The notes under the pieces are model-generated. The model did no database searches and was not told the origin of the DNA. It worked only from the letters and a program-made list of their open reading frames with translations. A DNA stretch of 34,466 nucleotides from Planctomycetia bacterium (GTDB taxonomy: Bacteria > Planctomycetota > MHYJ01 > WSZJ01): the NCBI GenBank assembly GCA_020849035.1, contig JADLHC010000051.1, positions 1 to 34,466 of the forward strand. The letters are read 5' to 3'. The position numbers and the translations under genes were made by a program. The stretch's first letter is position 1, and every line of letters begins with the position of its first letter. Shown piece after piece: positions 1-7,947 of this stretch.

Positions 1-169
1 ACATCTCGGCGTGGCGCTCGTGCGCGGACTCCATCATGTCGACATGGCGGTTGTGGGCCTTGCGGATGCTCTTCCCGACCTTCTTGAAGAAGTTCTCCGC
101 GTGGGCTTCGCTGGATCCGATTCCGGCCATCAGGGCGAGCGTGCTGAAGACGGCGATGAGCGCTTTCAT
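1..169 (-). CDS. Small secreted protein, C-terminus cut by window edge
   Basis: The reading frame starts at ATG 169 and runs off the left edge, so only the first 56 residues are visible. A GAGGGA ribosome-binding site lies about six bases upstream of the ATG. The N-terminus is a clear signal peptide: MKAL, a hydrophobic core, and an AHA cleavage site at about residue 24. The mature part begins ENFFKKVGKS and is rich in Lys, His, Arg and Met, ending in a charged run that looks helical. I do not recognise a family. It is divergent from the kinase-like gene at 362, and about 190 bases separate them. Function unknown; it is most likely exported. Confidence 0.6.
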   Translation of the reverse strand, partial: MKALIAVFSTLALMAGIGSSEAHAENFFKKVGKSIRKAHNRHVDMMESAHERHAEM

Positions 170-361
170 GGTTGTCCCTCCGAGTTCCGTCGTTGTGGTG
201 GTTTGGTTACTGGCGACGGAAGGGGGTATCGCAAGGACTGTGCCACGATCGCCATCTCCGCAAGTTGTTGATGAGGCGTGTGTTACAACTTCGGCATGGC
301 CGGCCTCAGTGTCCCGTTTCCGGGACGATCCGTCCTCTACGCACGCTATCATCGCCTCCCC

Positions 362-871
362 ATGCTCTTCCTCCTCGTCGGGCCCAAGGGAACCGGCAAG
401 AGCCACGTCGGGCGGCTGCTCGAGCGCGCGCACGGCATCCGTTTCTTCCACGTCGAGCCCCTGTGGATGCAGTTCAACGCCGCGTGCCGCGACGCAGGGC
501 GGAGCGGTTCGATCGCGGAAGGACTGCTGGCCGTCCTTCCCGCCGTGCGCGATGCGCTCGCGGCCGACCCGCATGTCAGCGTCGAGACCACCGGCGCTTC
601 TGCGGAGATCCTCGAAGCGCTCCTCGGCCTCGCGGGGCCCGCGGCGACGTTCGTGATCCGGGTCCGCGCGCCGCTGGCGACATGCCTGGAGCGGATTGCG
701 AGACGGGACCCGACGCACCAGATCCCGATGGAGGAGGAACGGATCCGCGAGGTCTACCGGCTCGGCGAGGAGTGCGCGATCGCCTGCGACGTCGAGCTGC
801 GGAACGAGGCCCTGGCGGACGCGGAGATCCTGGCGGCCGTGCGCCGCTCGCCGCGCTGGCCGCTTCCGTGA
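362..871 (+). CDS. P-loop NTPase, adenylate/shikimate-kinase-like
   Basis: A 169-residue protein begins directly with a beta strand and a Walker A loop, GPKGTGKS at residues 7-14. This is the usual layout of small nucleoside or shikimate kinases (AAA_18/AAA_33-type P-loop kinases). A possible ETT at the end of a predicted strand (VSVETTG, about residue 79) and a later Arg-rich lid-like stretch (ERIARRDP) fit a kinase fold. I chose ATG 362 because it places the P-loop at the usual distance from the N-terminus; in-frame upstream starts at 278 and 296 would add an unlikely extension. The substrate cannot be told. The gene ends four bases before the stop of the convergent phosphatase gene. Confidence 0.65.
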   Translation: MLFLLVGPKGTGKSHVGRLLERAHGIRFFHVEPLWMQFNAACRDAGRSGSIAEGLLAVLPAVRDALAADPHVSVETTGASAEILEALLGLAGPAATFVIRVRAPLATCLERIARRDPTHQIPMEEERIREVYRLGEECAIACDVELRNEALADAEILAAVRRSPRWPLP

Positions 872-875
872 AGTC

Positions 876-1844
876 TCAGGGCGCGGCCGCCGTGGCCAGC
901 GCCGCCGCCACGTGCGGCGCGACGAGGTCGCGGAGGGCGCGGCTGGCGTAGGCCGCCCACGGGATGCGGGGCGTGAGCTCGAGCGGGGCGTCGAGCGGGC
1001 GGCCGTCCGGGTCCTCGACGGGGCAGCCGGCCTCGGCAAGCACCGCGGCGCCCAGCATGTCGTACGGGTGGCCCGAGCGGACCGGCCGGCCCGGGTCGCC
1101 GAGGAGCGCGCGGAAGTCGAGGACGAAGCGGTCGCGGCCGGTGAGGACCGCGTGCATCTGCCCGCCGGTGGAAATGTGCTGGTCCTCGAAGACGGCGCCG
1201 GCGGTGGCGAGGCCGGCGCGCTCGAGGCGGGCGAAGAGGTCGCGCGTGAAGGCGTCGAGGCGGGCGGAGCAGCCGGGGAAGAAGCGGGCGACGGAGGCGA
1301 AGGCGTGGTCGAGGCGCGTCGCGGGGTTGGGGGCGCCGCGGAACGGCGGCGGGACGGCGGCGATGCCGGGCATCGCGTCCACGGCGCCGCGCCAGCCGCC
1401 ACCGCGCCGCGCGGTGACGACGTCCCCGAACGCGCCGGAGCGCAGCGGGATCTCGATCATCGCGGCCGCCTCGACCGCCGCGAGCCGCGGGTCGGCCTCC
1501 GGCGCGACCGCCGCCAGCACGAACGCCGCCCGCTTGTCGTGCATCAGCCCGCGCGTCCCGTCAATCGGGTCGAGCACGAGCCGCTTCGCCGGGGCCCCCT
1601 TCCCCACCACCACCCCGCCCTCCGGCAGACCCTCCGAGACGAGCCGCAGCGGCAGCCAGGCCGCGAGGATCCGCTCGACCCGCGCTTCCAGCCCCCGCTC
1701 GACCGCGACGTCGACCGCGTACTGGACGTCGGAAGCGCCGGCGGCGACGGGGCCGGACGGCGCGGCGCCGGCGAGGGCGGCGCGGGCGGCGTCGCGGAGT
1801 TCGCGGCCGAGGGCGGCGAGGGCGGATTCGAGGGGGGAGGTCAT
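876..1844 (-). CDS. Inositol monophosphatase family protein
   Basis: A 322-residue protein of the Mg/Li-dependent phosphatase superfamily (IMPase, CysQ, FBPase-like). The metal-binding motif DPIDGT is at residues 92-97, SEG at 70-72 supplies the usual upstream Glu, and GHPYDMLGAA at 258-267 is the equivalent of the WD..AG motif that supplies the last metal Asp (D262). Family members hydrolyse inositol phosphates or 3'-phosphoadenosine phosphates; the exact substrate is not visible. Start ATG 1844 has no clear Shine-Dalgarno sequence. The gene is divergent from the methyltransferase at 1902 with only 57 bases between them, so both promoters must be packed into that space or overlap the coding regions. 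It lies tail-to-tail with the kinase-like gene. Confidence 0.85.
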   Translation of the reverse strand: MTSPLESALAALGRELRDAARAALAGAAPSGPVAAGASDVQYAVDVAVERGLEARVERILAAWLPLRLVSEGLPEGGVVVGKGAPAKRLVLDPIDGTRGLMHDKRAAFVLAAVAPEADPRLAAVEAAAMIEIPLRSGAFGDVVTARRGGGWRGAVDAMPGIAAVPPPFRGAPNPATRLDHAFASVARFFPGCSARLDAFTRDLFARLERAGLATAGAVFEDQHISTGGQMHAVLTGRDRFVLDFRALLGDPGRPVRSGHPYDMLGAAVLAEAGCPVEDPDGRPLDAPLELTPRIPWAAYASRALRDLVAPHVAAALATAAAP

Positions 1845-1881
1845 CGCCGGGAGGATAGCGGGGAGTTCCGCGAAATACGAA

Positions 1882-1900
1882 CGGCGGCTAACATCCGCCG
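1882..1900 (+). repeat. Hairpin against the GTG start of the methyltransferase
   Basis: CGGCGG at 1882-1887 and CCGCCG at 1895-1900 are perfect inverted arms around a seven-base loop, ending one base before the GTG start at 1902. In RNA this would fold over the position where a ribosome-binding site should be. It may be chance in GC-rich DNA or may damp translation. Confidence 0.35.
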
Positions 1901-1901
1901 C

Positions 1902-2780
1902 GTGAAGACGAAGGAACGGGAGTACGTGCTGGGGACGCACGACGCCGAGGGGCAGCGGCTGGGGCTGCAGCACCGGCTGTGGTCGGACGCGGCGCACGCG
2001 CTGTGGCGGCGCGCGGGGATCCGCCCGGGGCAGCGCGTGCGGGACGTCGGCTGCGGGCCGGGGTTCGCGGCGTTCGACCTCGCGCAGGTCGTCTCGGCGA
2101 ACAGCGACGCCGGGCTCGTCGTCGGCGTGGACGAGTCGCCGCGCTACGTCGCGCAGGCGGCGGCCGGCGCCGCGGCGCGGGGCCTCGCGAAGCACGTCGT
2201 CGCCATCGAGGGCGACGTCCAGAAACTCGGCCCCGCCCTCGCCTCCCGCGCGAAGGACCTCCGCGCCCTCGGCCGCCCGCCCTTCCGCAAGGCCTTCGAC
2301 CTCGCGTGGGCCCGCTGGGTCCTCTGCTTCGTCCCCGACCCTGACGCCGTCGTCGCCGGCGTCGCCGCCCTCCTCAAGCCCGGCGGCCGCTTCGCCGTCC
2401 ACGACTACTTCGCCTACGAGTCCATGACCCACGCGCCGAAGGCCCCGGCGTTCACCCGCGTCATCGAGGCCGTCGCGAAGTCGTGGCGCTCGCGCGGAGG
2501 CGACCCCGACATCGTCGGCCGCCTCCCCGCGCTGTTCCGGAAACACGGCCTCGACGTCACCCACCTCGCCGTGGACCACCGCGTCGCCCGCCCCGGCGAC
2601 GCCATGTTCACCTGGCCCGACACCTTCTTCCGCGGCTACGTCCCCCTCCTCGTCCAGTACGGCTTCCTCAAGCAGCCCGAGGCCGACGCCTTCCTCGCCG
2701 AGTGGAACGCCCGCTCGAAGAACCCGGACGTCTTCGTGTTCCTGCCGCCGGTGTTCGAGGTGATCGGGGCGAAGAGGTAG
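1902..2780 (+). CDS. Class I SAM-dependent methyltransferase
   Basis: A 292-residue protein with a standard SAM-binding motif I, DVGCGPGF at residues 48-55, followed by an acidic VGVDES at the end of strand 2 and a post-motif region LLKPGGRFAVHDYFAYE typical of UbiE/type-11 methyltransferases. The start YVLGTHDAE...HRLW is a common N-terminus for such enzymes in GC-rich bacteria. The start is GTG 1902; there is no in-frame ATG nearby. A six-base-arm hairpin (CGGCGG/CCGCCG, 1882-1900) sits right against the start codon. The methyl acceptor is unknown. Its nearest neighbour is the divergent phosphatase gene. Confidence 0.85.
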   Translation: MKTKEREYVLGTHDAEGQRLGLQHRLWSDAAHALWRRAGIRPGQRVRDVGCGPGFAAFDLAQVVSANSDAGLVVGVDESPRYVAQAAAGAAARGLAKHVVAIEGDVQKLGPALASRAKDLRALGRPPFRKAFDLAWARWVLCFVPDPDAVVAGVAALLKPGGRFAVHDYFAYESMTHAPKAPAFTRVIEAVAKSWRSRGGDPDIVGRLPALFRKHGLDVTHLAVDHRVARPGDAMFTWPDTFFRGYVPLLVQYGFLKQPEADAFLAEWNARSKNPDVFVFLPPVFEVIGAKR

Positions 2781-2926
2781 GCTGGGGCGATCCGAAGTTT
2801 CGGACGGGAGACGGGAGTGTCGCGGACCCCGGGTGGTGGTGAGCCCCAAGCCTTCTGCTTGATGGCGCACTCCGGAAGAAGATAGGATGCGCGCGGATCG
2901 AGGGAATCTCTGCTGGAGGGAAGACT

Positions 2927-3478
2927 ATGGCTTCGGGATGCCCGTGGTGCGGGAAGGTCCTGCCGGTTGCGCAGCTGCTGGGACAGACAGGTGTCTGCCC
3001 GGGATGCCGCGGGCGCATCCGGATGCCGACGACGCCGACCGGGCGGATCGAGGGCCTCGTGCCGCCGCCGGGGACTTCGGCGCGGGCGCCGATGGACGAC
3101 GAGGCGCCGGACCACACGCCCCTGGAGATCGACGAGCTGCCGCCGGAGCCCAGGAAGCCGGCCGCAGAGACGCCCCGCGGCCCGGCGGCCGACGGACCGA
3201 TGCCGGGTGACAGCAACTGGCGCCCCTATCTTTCCAGCGAACAACGGACGCGCCCGACCACGGCGCGGGTGGGCGCCGGGCTGGGCTTCATCGTGCTCAT
3301 CACCATCGTCTGCCTGCGGGTGTCCTGCATGGGCGCCAGCCGCGCCGCCCGCTCCACGTCGGCCCTGCCGCCCGCTTCTCAGGCGCCGGCAGGATCGATC
3401 GACACGCGCGAAGCGAACTCCGCTTCGGACGGAAACACCGCCCCCGTCTTGCGCAGCACGGCCGCGATGAGCCGGTGA
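2927..3478 (+). CDS. Membrane-anchored zinc-ribbon protein
   Basis: A 183-residue protein. Two CxxC knuckles, C5-P-W-C8 and C24-P-G-C27, form an N-terminal zinc ribbon. A long Pro/Ala/Asp-rich linker (about 35-112) follows, then one transmembrane helix at about 114-132. This design is common in Planctomycetes-type genomes but has no known function. A strong GGAGGGAAG ribosome-binding site precedes ATG 2927. The last 100 bases overlap the 3' end of the convergent methyltransferase gene (stop at 3379), so residues 151-183 are encoded on the strand opposite real coding sequence. Either the overlap is natural or the original stop was lost and the tail is read-through. Confidence 0.7.
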   Translation: MASGCPWCGKVLPVAQLLGQTGVCPGCRGRIRMPTTPTGRIEGLVPPPGTSARAPMDDEAPDHTPLEIDELPPEPRKPAAETPRGPAADGPMPGDSNWRPYLSSEQRTRPTTARVGAGLGFIVLITIVCLRVSCMGASRAARSTSALPPASQAPAGSIDTREANSASDGNTAPVLRSTAAMSR

Positions 3479-3972
3479 TCGGCGTCGATGTCGTGGTTGT
3501 ACAGCTTCACGACCTCGTACCCGCACGCCGCGGCGAGAGACGGCACGAAGTCGTCGCGGTAGCGGATGTCGCAGTGGCCGGGCCAGGAGCCGGTGCGCGG
3601 GAGGAGGTGGAGGAAGAGGCCGCCGGTCTTCGCGAGGCGGTGCGTGTTGAGCCACGCGGGGTACTGGCGGTCGACGTGCTCCAGCGTGCCGAAGTTCGTG
3701 ACGACGTCGAACGACTCGAGCAGGTCCGGGCGCGCGATCGGCTGGCGAAGGTCGAGCGCCAGCGCGCCGTCCTTGCCGTTGATGTCGATCGAGACGTGCA
3801 CGATCCCCATCGCCTCGAAGAACTTCTTCGCGGGGATCTGCACGCCGAGGACGTCCTTGCGCAGGCTCTGGTTCCCCAGCTCCGCCATCCGCAGCCCCGC
3901 GACGACGAGCCGCTCCGTGCGGACCACGTCCCGGAACATCGCGAGCGCGCCGTTCGTGCCGCTGATCCCCAT
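3379..3972 (-). CDS. Methyltransferase-like protein (type 11 fold)
   Basis: A 197-residue protein with the later half of a class I methyltransferase: an IDINGKDGALALDLRQP strand-2 region, then FDVVTNFGTLEHVDRQ (about 89-104), the motif IV/LEHV signature of type-11 methyltransferases, and a GGLFLHLLPRTG strand. The usual glycine-rich motif I is poorly preserved at the N-terminus (LGVQIPAKKFF region), so catalytic activity is not certain. It starts at ATG 3972, which shares one base with the stop of arfB (TGATG), so the pair are translationally coupled. Its 3' end overlaps the zinc-ribbon gene on the other strand by 100 bases. It could modify small molecules or glycans; the substrate is unknown. 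Confidence 0.7.
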   Translation of the reverse strand: MGISGTNGALAMFRDVVRTERLVVAGLRMAELGNQSLRKDVLGVQIPAKKFFEAMGIVHVSIDINGKDGALALDLRQPIARPDLLESFDVVTNFGTLEHVDRQYPAWLNTHRLAKTGGLFLHLLPRTGSWPGHCDIRYRDDFVPSLAAACGYEVVKLYNHDIDADHRLIAAVLRKTGAVFPSEAEFASRVSIDPAGA

Positions 3973-4391
3973 CAGTCCCGCACCTCGCGGTCGCGGCGCT
4001 TCTCCGAACGGTGACGCTTCGCCTCGAACCGCCGCTCCTTCGAAGCGCGCGTCGGCCGCGTCGGGCGGCGGATCTTCGGCGCGACCAGCACGGACCGCAG
4101 GAACTCCGCGAGCCGCGCCGTGCAGTCCTCGAGGTTCTGCGACTGGCTCCGCCCCGTGTGCGAGGTCAGCACGATCTCGCCGTCCGCGGTGATCCGGCTC
4201 CCGAACCGCTCGCGGAACCGCGCCTCGACGTCGGGCCGCGGAAACGCCAGGTCCGCCACCCGCACGCGCAGCTCCGCCTTCGTGTTCAGCTTGTTCACGT
4301 TCTGCCCGCCCGGCCCGCCGCCGCGCGAGAACGCCACGCGGAAGACGGCGGCCGGCACGATCCAGCTCTCCGTGACGCGCAGGTCCTCCAT
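3972..4391 (-). CDS. arfB: Peptidyl-tRNA hydrolase ArfB (ribosome rescue)
   Basis: A 139-residue protein, the usual length for ArfB (YaeJ/ICT1 family). The catalytic GGQ is at residues 28-30 inside SRGGGPGGQNVNK, followed by the release-factor domain 3 core and a long basic tail (KIRRPTRPTRASKERRF... to the end) that in ArfB enters the empty mRNA channel of stalled ribosomes. It hydrolyses peptidyl-tRNA on ribosomes stalled without a stop codon. The small size and lack of codon-recognition domains exclude ordinary RF1/RF2. First gene of a two-gene unit with the methyltransferase-like gene downstream, overlapping by one base. Confidence 0.92.
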   Translation of the reverse strand: MEDLRVTESWIVPAAVFRVAFSRGGGPGGQNVNKLNTKAELRVRVADLAFPRPDVEARFRERFGSRITADGEIVLTSHTGRSQSQNLEDCTARLAEFLRSVLVAPKIRRPTRPTRASKERRFEAKRHRSEKRRDREVRD

Positions 4392-4469
4392 GGGCCGCAG
4401 AGGCTACCCGCCGCCGCGCCGCGGACGCAACCGCGATACACTTCCGCCGTCCCCCACCGGAGCCACCCC

Positions 4470-5357
4470 ATGCGCCCCCTCGCCGCCCTCCTCGCCCTCG
4501 CCCTCGCCGGCTGCGCCGCCACCGCCGAAGAACCGAAGCCCGCGCCGCTTCCCCCCGTCGCCGACGACGCCATCCCGCAGGCGCTTCTCAAGGAGATCAA
4601 CGCGCTCGCAGAGGCGGGGAAGACGCGCAAGGGGGCGGACCTGCTGGCGGAGAAGCGGGAGGGGCTGCCGGAGGTGAAGCTGGCGGAGCCGGCGAAGGAG
4701 GAGCTGCGGGGGCCGGCGCTGTACCGGCGGTTGCGGGAGAGCACGGTGATCGTGGGGAGCCGGTACAAGTGCAAGAAGTGCACGAACTGGCACGCGAACG
4801 CGGCGTCGGGGTTCGTGATCGGGGCGGACGGGGTGATCGTGACGAACCATCACGTGGTGGCGTCGCCGGACAAGGAGGAGATGGGGGTGATGGACGCGGA
4901 GGGGCGCGTGTACGCCGTGGAGAAGCTGCTGGCCGACGACCCGGTGCACGACGTGGCGGTGCTGAAGATCGCGGCGACGGGGCTGAAGCCGCTTCCGCTC
5001 GCCGTGGAGCGGCCGGAGCCGGGGAGCGACGTGGCGGTGCTGAGCCACCCGAACAGCAAGTTCTGGGTGTTCACGCTGGGGAACGTCTCGCGGATCCAGG
5101 AGTGGGTGAACCCGCACGGGATGCCCGCGGGGCGCTACCCGGTGCTGTGCATCACGGCGTCGTTCGCGCCGGGGTCGAGCGGCGGCCCGGTGACGGACAG
5201 GGCGGGGAACGTCGTGGGGATCGCGACGCGGATCACGCCGGTGCTGCAGGCGAAGGACGAGCACAAGGGCGATGCGGGCGGCGAGTACACGGCGATGATC
5301 ATCCCGACGGCGGTGCCGGTGGAGTGGGTGCGGGCGCTGGTGACGGGCGGAAAGTGA
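4470..5357 (+). CDS. Trypsin-like serine protease lipoprotein
   Basis: A 295-residue exported protease. The N-terminus carries a lipobox, LAGC, with acceptor C15. The HtrA/DegP-like chymotrypsin fold shows the full triad: H128 in TNHHVV, D161 in HDVAVLKI and S237 in GSSGGP. There is no PDZ domain, so it is a bare protease domain. Between the linker and the first strand is an unusual pair of cysteines, C101-K-K-C104, just before NWH, which may bind metal or form a disulfide. The start ATG 4470 follows GGAGCCACCCC. The substrate is unknown; DegP-like cell-envelope quality control is a reasonable inference. It converges on the DUF4920-like gene at 5492. Confidence 0.88.
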   Translation: MRPLAALLALALAGCAATAEEPKPAPLPPVADDAIPQALLKEINALAEAGKTRKGADLLAEKREGLPEVKLAEPAKEELRGPALYRRLRESTVIVGSRYKCKKCTNWHANAASGFVIGADGVIVTNHHVVASPDKEEMGVMDAEGRVYAVEKLLADDPVHDVAVLKIAATGLKPLPLAVERPEPGSDVAVLSHPNSKFWVFTLGNVSRIQEWVNPHGMPAGRYPVLCITASFAPGSSGGPVTDRAGNVVGIATRITPVLQAKDEHKGDAGGEYTAMIIPTAVPVEWVRALVTGGK

Positions 5358-5491
5358 CGGGAGGGCGGCAGGTTCGCGGTTGAGGGCTGTGCGCTGTCCG
5401 GTGGGCGGGACGCTCTCCGCCCCCGGGAGCCCATCCGCGCCCGTCCCGCCGCCTGACCACCAACCTCAAACCACCAACCACCAACCTCCCC
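5358..5491. repeat. Convergent intergenic region with ACCACCAACC repeats and an inverted repeat
   Basis: Between two convergent genes. GGCGGGACG (5404-5412) and CGTCCCGCC (5442-5450) are perfect nine-base inverted arms with a 29-base loop. Immediately after, three copies of ACCACCAACC occur at 5456-5465, 5470-5479 and 5477-5486 in a G-free run on the plus strand. There is no T-tract typical of an intrinsic terminator, though the inverted repeat might still end transcription from either side. Confidence 0.5.
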
Positions 5492-5938
5492 TCAAGGCAG
5501 CTGCGCGCCCTGGATCTCCACCATGATGTCGCCCTTCGGACACTCGTGGCCGCCGCCGCCGCTCCCGCTCCCCTCGTCCGAACCCTCGCAGGACTCCGCG
5601 GCCTTGAAGCGCACGATCCCCTGCACCAGCACCTTGCGCCCCTCGCTCCCCTTCGGGAACAGGATCGCGTCGTTCACGCTCTTGGCCAGCACCGTCTGCG
5701 AGCCGTCCGACACCTCCACCCAGCAGCCCTTGCCCTTGCACATCGTCTTCACCGTCCCCTCGATCTGCACCTGCTTCCCCGAGAGCGCCTCGGCGTTCCT
5801 GTTCACGTCCGCGATCGCGGTCATGGTCCCGCGCTCGAACTTCGCGCCGCCTTCCCACGGGCCGGTCGAGGACTCGGTGGTGCTGCAGGACACGAGGGCG
5901 AGGGCGGCCAGGGCGGCGAGGGCGAGGCGGGCGGTCAT
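5492..5938 (-). CDS. DUF4920-like OB-fold lipoprotein
   Basis: A 148-residue lipoprotein: lipobox LVSC with acceptor C18, then a domain with the pattern GKQVQIEGTVKTMCKGKGCW (about 55-74) and VEVSDG...VLAKS, which resembles DUF4920/OB-fold proteins that carry a conserved Met-Cys-x4-Cys-Trp. A Gly/Ser-rich run GSDEGSGSGGGGHEC separates the last strand. ATG 5938 is preceded by GGAG at nine bases. It is probably a periplasm-facing protein anchored in a membrane; the function of DUF4920 is not known, though its cysteines suggest metal or redox roles. Single gene, convergent with the protease lipoprotein. Confidence 0.75.
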   Translation of the reverse strand: MTARLALAALAALALVSCSTTESSTGPWEGGAKFERGTMTAIADVNRNAEALSGKQVQIEGTVKTMCKGKGCWVEVSDGSQTVLAKSVNDAILFPKGSEGRKVLVQGIVRFKAAESCEGSDEGSGSGGGGHECPKGDIMVEIQGAQLP

Positions 5939-6058
5939 TAATCGTCTCCGTGAGAGCGTGGCGGCCTGTCGAAGACCCGATTGTCCGGCGCGGCGGCCGC
6001 CCGCGCCAGCGTTTCGGAATCGCGAATCCATCCGCCCGGCCCGGGTGTAATGCAACCC

Positions 6059-7093
6059 ATGAAACGACTCCTCCTCCCCCTGTTCCTCCTCGGCGCCGCC
6101 GCCGCCGAGACGCCCGCTCCGCGCGGCGACCGCTGGCTCGGCGTCGGCGTCACCAACCCGAAGGACGGCGACTACGCGAAGGCGTTCGAGGAAGCGCAGA
6201 AGGCCGGGCTGCGGCACAACGTGCTGTCGTTCGACTGGCGCGACCTCGAGACGAAGCCCGGCGAGTTCAAGCCCGAGGTGAACTACCTCGCCATCGCGAA
6301 CGCGTGGTACCCGCCCCGCAAGATCCCCGTGCACCTCATGCTCCGCCCGCTCCACACGAACCAGGACGCGCGGCCGGAGTGGCTGAAGGACAAGCCGCTC
6401 GACGACCCCGCGGTCATCGCGGCGTTCGGGAAGCTCCTCGACTGGTTCTTCGCGCAGATCCCCGACCTCGACGTCCCCTCGATCTCCATCGGCTCGGAAA
6501 GCGACATCTGGCTCTCGCAGGACGAGAAGCGCTTCCCGCAGTTCCGCGCCTTCCTCAAGGCCGCCGCGGAGCGTGTGAAGAAGCTCCGTCCGTCGGTGCG
6601 CGTGGCTTCGGAACTCACACTCAGCGGGATGCGCGGGAAATTCGCGCCGCGGCTGAAGGAGATCCTCGCGCTCTGCGACGTCTGCGGCGCTTCCGATTAC
6701 CCGCTCACCCCGGAGAACCGCGTGCTCGCGCCGGACGCCGTCGCGCTGTCGCTCAAGGACGCGGTCGCCTTCGCGGGGGGCAAGCCCGTGTTCTTCTACC
6801 AGCTCGGCTACCCGTCCGGCGCCGGGTGCGGGAGTACCGAGGAGAAGCAGGCGCAGTTCGTCCGGGAGCTGTTCAAGGCGTGGGACGTGCACGCGAAGGC
6901 GGTCGCGTTCGTGAACATCACCTGGTCCGAGGACGTGCCCGCCGCGACGGTGGACGGCTACACGAAGTACTACCAGTACGACACGAAGGAGTTCCGCGAC
7001 TTCCTCGGCACGCTCGGCCTGCGCCACGAGGGCGGCAAGCCGAAGGCGGCGTGGGGAGCGCTGGCGGAGGAGACTCAGAAGCGGGGGTGGTAG
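6059..7093 (+). CDS. Secreted TIM-barrel protein, glycoside-hydrolase-like
   Basis: A 344-residue protein with a signal peptide (MKRLLLPLFLLGAAAAETPA). The mature chain has the alternating pattern of a beta/alpha barrel: NVLSFDWRDLE, VHLMLRP, VPSISIGSESDIWL, VRVASELTLSG, CDVCGASDYPLTPEN, PVFFYQLGYPSG, VAFVNITWSED. SISIGSESD at about 140-150 sits where barrel hydrolases of clan A place the acid/base residue, and the strand with QLGYPSGAG resembles GH53-type endings. No specific family can be assigned by eye. ATG 6059 is chosen over ATG 6050 (nine bases upstream, in frame) since it starts the hydrophobic segment; neither has a clear ribosome-binding site. Confidence 0.7.
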   Translation: MKRLLLPLFLLGAAAAETPAPRGDRWLGVGVTNPKDGDYAKAFEEAQKAGLRHNVLSFDWRDLETKPGEFKPEVNYLAIANAWYPPRKIPVHLMLRPLHTNQDARPEWLKDKPLDDPAVIAAFGKLLDWFFAQIPDLDVPSISIGSESDIWLSQDEKRFPQFRAFLKAAAERVKKLRPSVRVASELTLSGMRGKFAPRLKEILALCDVCGASDYPLTPENRVLAPDAVALSLKDAVAFAGGKPVFFYQLGYPSGAGCGSTEEKQAQFVRELFKAWDVHAKAVAFVNITWSEDVPAATVDGYTKYYQYDTKEFRDFLGTLGLRHEGGKPKAAWGALAEETQKRGW

Positions 7094-7149
7094 GGAACTC
7101 CCGCGGCCCCGCGGCGTCCAACGGACTCCCCGACGAACAGGAGCCTGCC

Positions 7150-7947
7150 ATGCGCCTCGCCCTCCCCGCCCTGCTGCTCGCGGCCGCCGTCCTCCGCGCC
7201 GGACCCTCCGAGGAGTACGTCCGCGAGTACGAGGGCGCCCTCCTCGACTCGACCGCGGTGATCGAGGCCACGGTCGTGGCGGAGCCTTCCGGGGACGGCG
7301 ACAAGCTGACGGTGAGGCTGCGCTCCGCGAAGGCCCTGGCGGGCGAAGGGCCGGCGGCGGACACCGAGTTCGACGCGGCACTCGCGGTCCCCCCGCTCGA
7401 ATCCTGCGTCGGCGGCCCGCCGACGGACGAGGACCGCGCGGCGCACCGGAAGCAGTACCTGGGGCTCTTTGCCAAAGCGTCGCGCTGGGTGTTCGCCCTC
7501 GAGGTCCAGAACCGCCACCAGGGCACTCCGTGGCGCGTCCGCCGCGTCTACGACACCGAGGGCCAGGGCCGCGCCGACGTGGACCGCCTCCTCGCCCGCC
7601 GCGCCGACCTCGCCGCGATCGTCGCGCTGATCGTGGACCTGCCGCAGCTCCGCCCGTACTGGCACGAGGACACGGACGGCCGCAAGCCGCTCCTGCTTCT
7701 CGCCAGCGACTCGGTCCGCCGGTCGCTCAGCCTCGAGAAGTTCGGCGAGCCGGTGCTCGTCCTCACGAAGGAACAGATCGAGGTGCGGAAGGCGGAGGCC
7801 TGGCTCGAGATCTCCCCGGTCGTCATCGAGGGCGACGTCGCCAAGGCCGCCGTCCGCTACCCCGTCGAGGGCGTCAGCGGCACGGTGGGATTCCGCAGGG
7901 AAAACGGAGCGTGGGTCGTGAAGGACGCGAGCCTGTCGGAGAAGTAA
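7150..7947 (+). CDS. Secreted protein of unknown function
   Basis: A 265-residue protein with a signal peptide (MRLALPALLLAAAVLRAG). GGAG lies upstream of ATG 7150. The N-terminal half, with STAVIEATVVAEPSGDGDKLTVRLRSAKALAGEG, resembles short beta-sandwich modules; the C-terminal part has an alternating strand pattern ending VVIEGDVAKAAVRYPVEGVSGTVGF, as in NTF2-like or lipocalin-like domains. There are no catalytic motifs and I do not recognise the family. It follows the TIM-barrel gene by 56 bases on the same strand, so both may be one transcript. Confidence 0.6.
   Translation: MRLALPALLLAAAVLRAGPSEEYVREYEGALLDSTAVIEATVVAEPSGDGDKLTVRLRSAKALAGEGPAADTEFDAALAVPPLESCVGGPPTDEDRAAHRKQYLGLFAKASRWVFALEVQNRHQGTPWRVRRVYDTEGQGRADVDRLLARRADLAAIVALIVDLPQLRPYWHEDTDGRKPLLLLASDSVRRSLSLEKFGEPVLVLTKEQIEVRKAEAWLEISPVVIEGDVAKAAVRYPVEGVSGTVGFRRENGAWVVKDASLSEK

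Noticed and set aside
1845..2870. Minus-strand frame continuing upstream of the phosphatase start across the methyltransferase
   Set aside because: It is Ala/Glu/Arg-rich text antisense to a well-conserved methyltransferase; the phosphatase begins naturally at ATG 1844.
5456..5486. CRISPR-like tandem repeats
   Set aside because: The units are 10 bases, overlap, and have no spacers or cas genes.
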